Of a stretch of DNA of 24,901 bases, positions 18,683 to 24,901 are shown piece after piece. How positions within the stretch are numbered: position 1 is the stretch's first letter; each line of letters opens with the position of its first letter. Where the stretch lies: contig JBBHKE010000368.1 of assembly GCA_037447655.1 (NCBI GenBank), positions 170,151 through 195,051 on the forward strand. Direction: 5' to 3'. The position numbers and the translations under genes are program-made. Origin of the DNA: Zygnema cylindricum (taxonomy: Eukaryota; Streptophyta; Zygnematophyceae; Zygnematales; Zygnemataceae). Under the pieces are notes generated by a model. That model saw nothing but the letters and a program-made list of their open reading frames with translations, was not told where the DNA came from and did not search any database.

Positions 18683-19262
18683 GGTTTCCTTTTCTATGTG
18701 GAAAAAATGCATATGTAAGACCTCTTCAATTATGGTATGATATTTTTGGCCTTTAAAAAAACTAAGAGTTTGTTGTTTTTCTTTTGAAGGAAATAACGGG
18801 GTTTAAACATAGGATCTTTTCTGTATCCAAGCAAGTGTTGACTTTTATTTAGATAGACTGTTATTTGAATGTTGGATAGGGCTTTGTAGTCACGTCACAG
18901 TCAAGTGGTCACATAGCCAAGCTATAATAAGCCTCCAAGGGAGATCACCATCGAATATTGAACACTTGTAACTCTTGTCCAGCTACGGTAAATCTGGTCC
19001 TTGCTATTTGTGATCTACAATGGAACATGTCAATGTGTTCTGTGTGACATATGAAGACAACACCTTTCTGTACCTTGTGGAACTTGTGTGCCTTGCTTTG
19101 TCTAGCATGTTGCTAGAATGCCTGTCCCTTCAATAACTGTAAGGTTAAACGCCAACCAATGACAAAATGACACTTATGCATGTGCGACCATACTCGGCTA
19201 AGTCGTTAGATATTCGACAATTCCCCGAAATTTTTGAGGTGGATAGGTGACGTTATGTCCTT
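18683..19262. other. Intron-like remainder of block copy 2
   Basis: Non-coding, similar to the first part of the predicted intron in copy 1 (GCAAGTGTTGA, GTGGTCACATA, TAAACGCCAACCAATGACA, CGGCTAAGTCGTTA). A segment of about 170 bp near 18955-19130 has no counterpart in copy 1. Confidence 0.7.
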
Positions 19263-20216
19263 GTCATGCCGTAAGGCGTCGGCGGGTATTATTGTTGTAT
19301 CCTATACTAATAGGCGTGTATGTGACGTGACAGGTTTGTAATTTGGCGTACAACTGAAGGTACAATATAATCAAAGGCGGTACTACATTCACGTACGACA
19401 CAACGGGAAACCGACGTGGAACGGGATTGCGGTTCGGCATCGGTATTCAGGAACTCAAATGGCTCCAAACCTGACAGATGGTTAAGTCGTGAACCCTCGG
19501 AGGTTCATGCATTATTTTTGGCAGTGTAGGGAGGGTTTATATCCTCGAGGTGTATACGTAAGGCATTCTGAGGCCGCCACGCAGCATTCGTCTCTAAAAA
19601 TTGGCAGCGTTTACACATAGAAACGTGCTTGCTCAAAGACATTCATGAATAAGTGTAGCTGTACGATAGACAACAACATAGGATAAAAGCCATGTGGCTC
19701 CGTAGGAATGGTTGCAAATTACAACACGGGAATCCAACATTGGAGAGTTGTCGTTTTCTCGCAAATCTGCATTCTCGGGATTTGTCAACCTTTTTGTTTC
19801 AGTTGGCATTTTTCGGCAGCATATTTAGTATCAATTAGTTATTCAGTTAGGGTTTGGCTCTCTGGGTCCTTAGTCTTTGGCTAGCTGTTGTCTCTGAGCT
19901 TTCTTATCTCTCTTTTCTGTACTAAAGCCCTTACCTAATCTACAAGCGCAAGCCAGCCTGCAAGGTTTCCCTCCAGTTTGTGTCTCACTTGCCGTGGTCT
20001 ATGAATTCTGGCGTGGTTCCCTCCAGTTTGTGTCTCACTTGCCGTGGTCTATAAATTCTGGCGTGTGAATCTTGTGTTTTATTGTTGTAGGTGCGCGGTT
20101 TCCGTCGCTTGTCTCCCTTTTCTTTCCGTCGCTTGTCTCTTTTTTCTTCTAACTTCTAGAGTGCCGGTTTGTAGCAAATTTTTCTAAGTCCTATCTCTCT
20201 CTAAAACTCTATCTAC
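19263..20216. repeat. Intergenic with two small tandem duplications
   Basis: A 50-bp unit beginning TTCCCTCCAGTTTGTGTCTC is duplicated at 19967-20016 and 20017-20066 with few changes. A 24-bp unit beginning TCCGTCGCTTGTCTC is duplicated at 20101-20124 and 20125-20148. The rest (19263-19966) has no supported gene, RNA or transposon end. Confidence 0.7.
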
Positions 20217-20984
20217 TGATGTACGACACCAATTATATTGCACTTCCGTACACAAAAGTACAGCTGCCGGTGTACTTTATGTACGGATATTGTACGACAT
20301 GGCCTAAATGTAGACACTTGTTATATCCGGATTCACTTCGTTAATCCCCGGAGATGCCGCGATCCAATGTCATTCTGCCACGTGTCATCCGATGTGGCGA
20401 TGACCAAAAACCGCTGAAATCCTCTTTTGCGATCTCGACATTCATTCCGACCGTCCGATTTAAATGCAGATTTAATCGTAGCCGTAATAAATACCTGCAC
20501 AGTATTTGTTGCGATAGCGAAACGAATGTGCGGTACTTGTTTCTTGTCCGTACGTTAATCCGTACTTTTACATAACCGAACCTATGTATCCTGTAAATAG
20601 TTTCCATTAAATGAATTTGTCAGTGTAAAAATGTTTATGTAATTATTAAACGCTATATAGTCTAACACTAGTCATAGACTAAATGGATAGAGCAACTAGC
20701 TACCGGCGGCTCAAACTGCCGGTAGATACGAGGATCAAATCTTGGGTCCGACAGCATTACTTTTAGTAAATAAACTAATTTACTACCGTAAATCAACTAA
20801 TCTACTACCCGTAAATCTCAGGATAGCATAGGCAGCCATGGCTTTAGCTTCCTCTTCAACTTTCAGTGACTGCAACAAGTGTGGGAGTTGCAGAGAGAAG
20901 TTAGAGGCAGACTACCTTGGCTTCTTTTTTGCATTTTATTTTAGACCTAGAAAATAATAAAAGAACCATCAATTTCTACAAGCA
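20217..20984 (+). mobile_element. LTR-like repeat A
   Basis: About 768 bp, starting TGATGTACG and ending ACAAGCA, aligned by eye with repeat B over its length. Shared landmarks in order: a GTAC array, CCACGTG G-box, ATAAATAC TATA-like box, CTATGTAT then TTAAATGAATTTGT, a tRNA-like segment, GGCAGCCATGG and CTAGAAAATA. The TG...CA ends, promoter-like middle and direct repetition suggest an LTR, given as plus strand from the TATA and G-box order. It is well diverged from B, so they need not belong to one insertion. Confidence 0.6.
20671..20754 (+). other. tRNA-like segment in LTR-like repeat A
   Basis: AAATGGATAGAGC resembles a Pol III A-box and GGATCAAATCTTGG a degenerate B-box (8 of 11 positions by eye). 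Between them CTACCGGC and GCCGGTAG form a perfect 8-bp stem. The corresponding part of repeat B has the same layout. It is not a canonical cloverleaf and is not called a tRNA gene. Confidence 0.45.
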
Positions 20985-21268
20985 ATAGGAGTAAGAGGTG
21001 TCTCCTTTTCTTTCCCCATTTCGGACATACTGCTGTTCCTATCATTTGCCTCTTGTGCTGCAACAGATGTTGCTACAGAAAAACTTATTCCACCAAATCC
21101 CGGTGGTGTTCCTTGAGGTGGACGTTTAACTTTTCCACTAACAATACCCCAGTATCGTTTTTCACACAAAGCTCCTGTCATCATGGCTTCTCAATAGATA
21201 AACCCCGATCCGTTGAAGATGGGCACCCTAGAGGGTGGGCCTATTACCTGCAATTTTGTGTCCTCCAT
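20969..21268 (-). pseudogene. Copia-like Gag N-terminus, minus strand, broken
   Basis: From ATG at 21268 the minus strand reads about 100 codons. It contains VPIFNGSGFIY, then TGA where copia-type Gag has Trp, then EAMMTGALCEKRYWGIVSG. Copia-family Gags characteristically have P-x-F-x-G-x-N-(Y/F)-x-x-W followed some 25 residues later by LW-x-(V/I)-V-x-G, which this matches (FNGSGFIY-stop, YWGIVSG). The frame ends at the edge of LTR-like repeat A. No integrase or reverse transcriptase lies nearby, so this is a remnant. It lies exactly between the two LTR-like repeats and on the strand opposite the gypsy-like gag to the right. Confidence 0.6.
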
Positions 21269-21544
21269 TAGACTACACAATACATGAAGCCTTTAGATAG
21301 TTATTAGCTAACCAACTTTCAATGGCAACCAGTGCTACCCAAGCAGACAAGCAAATAATCTAACTGCACCCGTGTGCAGCGTGGACTCCCTTGAGTACGT
21401 ATGAAAAATAATCTATGAAAACGCCCAACTAGGCGATAAGTTATGAGGCAGCAAAAATGCCAATTTGTACAAACTCTCAAAGGGAGAGGTGACTACCTAC
21501 CAAAATTGTCTAAGTCGTGATTCCCTCAAATAACTCCTATGTAT
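21269..21544. other. Spacer between copia-like Gag remnant and LTR-like repeat B
   Basis: Non-coding on both strands. If the Gag remnant and the two LTR-like repeats form one minus-strand element, this is its untranslated leader. I could not recognise a primer-binding site. Confidence 0.4.
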
Positions 21545-22292
21545 TGAAGTACGTACCAATCAGAATACTATACCGTACCAAAAAGTACTACTACCGGTGT
21601 ACCTTTTGTACGACCTATGTACAACAAGACTATTAAGCGGACACGTGTCCACAATTCACTCGTCCGTACGTTCCTCGAAATTCCCTCGACCGAATGTTAT
21701 CTCTCCACGTGGCGCTAGGTCATGCCACATCACTAAACGCCAAAGAGACCATTTCGGGATCCCGGCGATGATGTGCGCCGTCGGATATGAACCAAAACGC
21801 AATCTCAACCGTCATAAATACTTGTGTGATATTCGTTTCCCTGTCGAAACAAAATGCGTGGTATCCGTTTCAAAATAGTATCGTACTTCGTACTTTTACA
21901 AAACTATATCTATGTATGCCGTATACAGTTTCAGTTAAATGAATTTGTTCACTGCTAAATAAATATATATCTATCATACCCTATAGTATTTAGCATTGGT
22001 CCTAGTCTAATAGGATAAAGCTGACAATTACCGGCTGACTTGACAGGTGGCCAGTGCCGAGATCAAGTCCTGGGTCGGTCAGGATTCTTTTGAGTAACCT
22101 ACTAAAAATAACTGTCTATTAAACTAAGGCAGCCATGGTTCAACCACCCTCTCTATCCTTTTGTGACTACAACAAGTATGGGGGTTAGAGAAAAGAGGTG
22201 GAGGTAGGCTGTCCGTCCTATTCTTTTCCTTTTATACTAACATATTTATACCTAGAAAATATTATAGAAATCTATTAATTTGAACACTTGCA
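21545..22292 (+). mobile_element. LTR-like repeat B (probable 5' LTR of the gag-pro element)
   Basis: About 748 bp, TGAAGTACG to ACTTGCA, the counterpart of repeat A. It has GTAC cores at 21549, 21553, 21575, 21585, 21599, 21608 and 21619, the G-box CCACGTGG near 21706, ATAAATAC near 21815 and an AATAAA-type signal near 21957. It lies just upstream of the plus-strand gag, as a 5' LTR would. The sequence after it (TAGGTGACATGAG) does not match the initiator-methionine primer-binding site common in plants. Confidence 0.6.
21999..22080 (+). other. tRNA-like segment in LTR-like repeat B
   Basis: ATAGGATAAAGC then AGATCAAGTCCTGGGTC mirror the A- and B-box-like motifs at the equivalent place in repeat A. 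The central stem is less regular here. Confidence 0.4.
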
Positions 22293-22478
22293 TAGGTGAC
22301 ATGAGTTTTACTTGATGTGGCTTGATTTGAGTGGAACTGTGAAAGATAGAATACGAGTAGACCAACACCAGTGATACAGGATAGACTGAACTGCTTAATG
22401 TTTTTGGTTTGCAGTTATTAACATACTTTTGTGTGTTTAGACTTTAGTTGCATTTGGATAGGACAATCTTCTAGTTAC

Positions 22479-23510
22479 ATGCCAACGGACTGGAATAATT
22501 TACAGTTTCTGGGTGGTACCACCAAAAGCTCCGGTTCTTACCGGGGGCTGCCCATAGAGTCAATTAAGACCGGCTCCCCTCCGACATGTTTTCCAAACTC
22601 AGAAGTTCAGTCGCCATTTTTAGGGTCACCCAATTTGTCTAGATCTGGTCTTTCTTCCCTCGATAGGTCTACGTCATCTATTTCTTCCTCTTCCACCCGC
22701 TGTTCGAGGGAAGAATCGGACATTGACTCACTTGACATACAGGGTTTAGGGCTACCGCCATCAATTTTCTTAGTGAAGAGTACCTTACACACTAATTCGT
22801 ATCCTTCTAGCGTAGGCATGGCTTCATCTATGGACACTGGAGGAAAACATCATTTTTGTTTTTTTGGTCTCAAGGAAACCATGTCCTTGTCACACTTTCG
22901 CATCCTTTTCAATACCGAAATGCGTGACCTCGCGTTTCAGTACCAAGGTCGTTATGACCTGTGGGTTGCTTTTCCTTTACTAGGGAAATACCTCAAAGGA
23001 TCTGCCCTATCCATTTATACATGGAAATATGAGGAAATTTGTGCTATGACTGAAATAGCACCTGCCTTTTCCGGAGCTCTAGCCATAATTGGCAACCCTG
23101 AAATTCCTTTCCAACCCGCTGTCCTTGCAATTTATGACTTCGCAGGCAATGAAATTTCACTTGAAATACCTGAGGTCCCTCATCAATTTGCAATGGCAGC
23201 TAAGAATGCAATTCCGGCTAGACCTGAAATGCTAGTCCCTCTAAGAGATCCAGTCTCGTTAATTTTCGATATATTACAGGACGAATATCGAATGCAGAAT
23301 CCTGACCAAGTTAAAGAATTAATGAATTTCGAATATCGAATGCACAATCCTGACCAAGTCAAAGAAATAATGAATTTCGAATGCAAACTGGGTGAAACAA
23401 CCCCGGTATTGCGGTCACGTATGGAAACTTTGCATGAAGCCCTACCGGATCTAATGTCAGAGGCTGAGGCGGTACAAACATCAGTGGGTCAATTTTCCAC
23501 ACAATCATGA
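22479..23510 (+). pseudogene. Retrotransposon Gag, main part
   Basis: 343 codons from ATG 22479 to TGA 23508. The N-terminal 120 residues are Ser/Pro-rich and low in order. The segment near residues 150-200 (YDLWVAFPLLGKYLKGSAL) resembles the capsid region of gypsy-type Gags. Residues 269-300 hold a perfect-register tandem duplication: EYRMQNPDQVKELMNF and EYRMHNPDQVKEIMNF, from a 48-bp repeat at 23283-23330 and 23331-23378. The same frame continues after the TGA with Gag-like hydrophilic sequence (RLTEIYGLKF, EKQTSWWDAHEPPK) to TAA 23712, so the TGA is probably a mutation. An alternative is programmed readthrough, which I cannot exclude. Confidence 0.7.
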
Positions 23511-23724
23511 CTGTTCATTCAGAATCGTCTGACCGAAATATATGGCCTTAAATTCACTTTCGAGCAGGCTACAGAAAATACTGTAAAGTATGAAAAACAG
23601 ACCAGTTGGTGGGACGCTCATGAGCCTCCGAAACCTTCACCTAAAGATTACCCTAATCCGAATACTAACCTGAATCCTAACTCGACAACTAATGGCCTAA
23701 CCAAAGACCTCTAAGGGCCCCCGC

Positions 23725-23938
23725 CATTGGATCTTTACCAACGACTCCTAGGGTGAGTATATGTTTCCGGTGCGGTCACAGTGGTCATGACGCACGCAAC
23801 TGTCCAGAAAAGGCAGCCACGTGTACCAACTGCAATCTAACAGGTCATTATGTACATCGATGTCACATTAAAAATCTTGATTTCATTTATCAAATTCAAA
23901 TCAAAAACGGCGGTATACCTGCTCGCTTGGCAAAATAA
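23725..23938 (+). pseudogene. Gag nucleocapsid with two CCHC zinc knuckles
   Basis: In a frame shifted relative to the Gag body, two knuckles follow each other: CFRCGHSGHDARNC and CTNCNLTGHYVHRC, both exactly C-x2-C-x4-H-x4-C. These bind nucleic acid in retroelement nucleocapsids. The frame ends at TAA 23936-23938. The shift from the Gag frame occurs between about 23688 and 23712. Confidence 0.85.
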
Positions 23939-24031
23939 GCCACTCCACCTAAAGGGGAAGAGAAAGACACTCCCCCCAAAATCAGCAAGATGGACCAAGA
24001 CAGAGCAATGATGTAGGCAACCACGGCGGCC

Positions 24032-24901
24032 ATGATGAAAGAGGAGTTTGCCGCGCTTATGGCGCAGGTCAAACCGCAATTAACAGGAATGGCCCGAACC
24101 GTAGTCCATATGCCCTCCTTTGCTGGACGATCTTTTCGAGAGTCAACCGTCGAACAGCGGGCAACTCTTTTCAAAATGACTCTCGATCATAATCGTGAGT
24201 TTAAATCCATTAATACTCTCATACCATTATCGTTAAATAAAGAACTTAAATTATCTATTGCAAAAACTGCCTCTTGCATTACCGCTGAAGCATTAACAAT
24301 TCTAGAGGGTAGTATACAAGACGCGTATAGAGTCAAAGAACGCTTGGCAATATTGGCTACCATGCTTGCGGAGATAGATAGCGATGCTAAATCCTTAGAG
24401 CTAACTCAATCAGCGCATGCATTACCGGAACTACAAAACCATCGTAACACCCTATCTCTTCAGACAATTACTCTCGAAGAACGCTCAAGTCTTACTCCAC
24501 ACATCAATTTCTTAGATAACAAACTAGGTAAGTTCACAGTTCATGGAATAGCCTCAGCTTTACCTCTCATGGACAGAGGGGCGAAATCAATTATCCTTGG
24601 ATCACATTTTGCCAAGAAAATAGGTCTTACTGCAGATACACTACAACCCACTACCACTCGTTTGTTCACTTCCGCAGGAACCATCGAACTAGTCCTTGGT
24701 ATGACAAAAGAACCACTATGTTTTCAATTTCAGTGTCATCTAAAAACGATTTCGCAAAAATATACGCTCACGCCTTGGTCACCACGTGTAGTGATTAGGA
24801 ATGCTTGGTCGGCCAAGACGTCATTTTTTCGAGTGGGGGGGGGGGGGTTGATATGCATGATCAAACATTTTCCTACAGACGAAACAATTTTCCGAACTGC
24901 A
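24032..24901 (+). CDS. Retroelement aspartic protease region, open at the window edge
   Basis: An uninterrupted frame of 290 codons runs from ATG 24032 to the last base of the window. It is in frame with the zinc knuckles but separated by TAA 23936 and TAG 24014. The first 150 residues are helical and Gln/Glu/Leu-rich, of unknown role. At residues 170-200 it reads KFTVHGIASALPLMDRGAKS, then IILGSHFAKKIGL, the pattern of a retroviral-type aspartic protease. The catalytic D-(S/T)-G is D-R-G here (D181, R182, G183), which argues against activity. Near the end, VVIRNAW stands where (V/I)LGMxWL is usual. A run of 13 G (24835-24847) follows. The downstream sequence reads more naturally in another frame, so the real frame may break there. 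Confidence 0.65.
   Translation, partial: MMKEEFAALMAQVKPQLTGMARTVVHMPSFAGRSFRESTVEQRATLFKMTLDHNREFKSINTLIPLSLNKELKLSIAKTASCITAEALTILEGSIQDAYRVKERLAILATMLAEIDSDAKSLELTQSAHALPELQNHRNTLSLQTITLEERSSLTPHINFLDNKLGKFTVHGIASALPLMDRGAKSIILGSHFAKKIGLTADTLQPTTTRLFTSAGTIELVLGMTKEPLCFQFQCHLKTISQKYTLTPWSPRVVIRNAWSAKTSFFRVGGGGLICMIKHFPTDETIFRTA

Larger units (their letters stand above)
16420..19262 (+). repeat. Duplicated block, copy 2
   Basis: Second copy of 8513-10585. Compared with copy 1 it has the hAT MITE (16440-16892), an extra segment of about 355 bp (16931-17285) and about 170 bp extra near 18955-19130. It lacks the tRNA-like insert. Similarity ends near 19262, before the position where copy 1 continues into the WD40 exon. 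The upstream part 17292-17992 is non-coding as far as I can tell. Confidence 0.9.
22293..24901 (+). mobile_element. Ty3/gypsy-like LTR retrotransposon, gag-protease part, decayed, cut by window edge
   Basis: Order on the plus strand: leader (22293-22478), Gag body, CCHC zinc knuckles, linker, aspartic protease, then the window ends. Gag and the knuckle-protease part are in different frames, with additional stops at 23508, 23712, 23936 and 24014. Gag-protease before reverse transcriptase fits both major LTR superfamilies; the protease sequence style (LGSHFAKKIGL) and its large spacer suggest Ty3/gypsy. Polymerase and the 3' LTR would lie beyond the right edge. Confidence 0.75.

Noticed and set aside
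20671-20754. Functional tRNA gene
   Set aside because: The B-box is degenerate, the acceptor stem does not pair and the anticodon arm is replaced by a longer hairpin.

Overview
This is a eukaryotic nuclear window: AT-rich, with long microsatellites, one 10-base N gap and many DNA-transposon and LTR-retrotransposon remains. The only recognisable host-type coding region (9260-11651) carries an NPH3 domain. NPH3 is known from streptophytes (land plants and charophyte algae), so I infer a streptophyte, perhaps a charophyte alga. I cannot name the species.

Layout. 1-1341: trinucleotide microsatellite and degraded tandem repeats. 1342-3986: a decayed autonomous hAT transposon with recognisable transposase. 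3987-5844: ends of a hAT-like MITE family enclosing two Tc1/mariner-like MITEs and an inverted hAT MITE. 5845-7531: GTAC-rich sequence, homopolymers and the N gap. 7532-8514: a third TIR element with a mariner-like MITE inside it. 8513-10585: first copy of a duplicated block with the NPH3 exon. 10788-11651: a seven-blade WD40 exon. 12189-12334: microsatellites. 13849-14700: a large foldback element. 15001-15760: low-complexity DNA. 16420-19262: second copy of the duplicated block, with a hAT MITE in its flank and a decayed NPH3 copy. 20217-22292: two diverged LTR-like direct repeats around a minus-strand copia-like Gag remnant. 22293-24901: a Ty3/gypsy-like gag-protease region running off the right edge.

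How the pieces fit. The NPH3 exon and the WD40 exon are separated by 844 nt with a GT...AG pair in matching phase 0. Splicing would give a 515-residue protein: NPH3 C-terminal half, coiled coil, seven-blade propeller. This unusual architecture, without a BTB domain, is the best candidate for something undescribed. The second NPH3 copy 8.7 kb away lost its start codons, gained a stop, carries a compensated frameshift through the NPH3 core, lost the canonical splice donor and has no WD40 partner.

The two block copies act as a natural comparison. Copy 1 is an empty site for the hAT MITE in copy 2, and copy 2 lacks a tRNA-like SINE-type insert present in the intron of copy 1. A second comparison, between the two LTR-like repeats, shows five GTAC cores with conserved spacing while the bases between them have diverged. 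This looks like a conserved cis-regulatory array.

Limits: all alignments were made by eye. Exon joins, transposon families and organism were not tested by any search.
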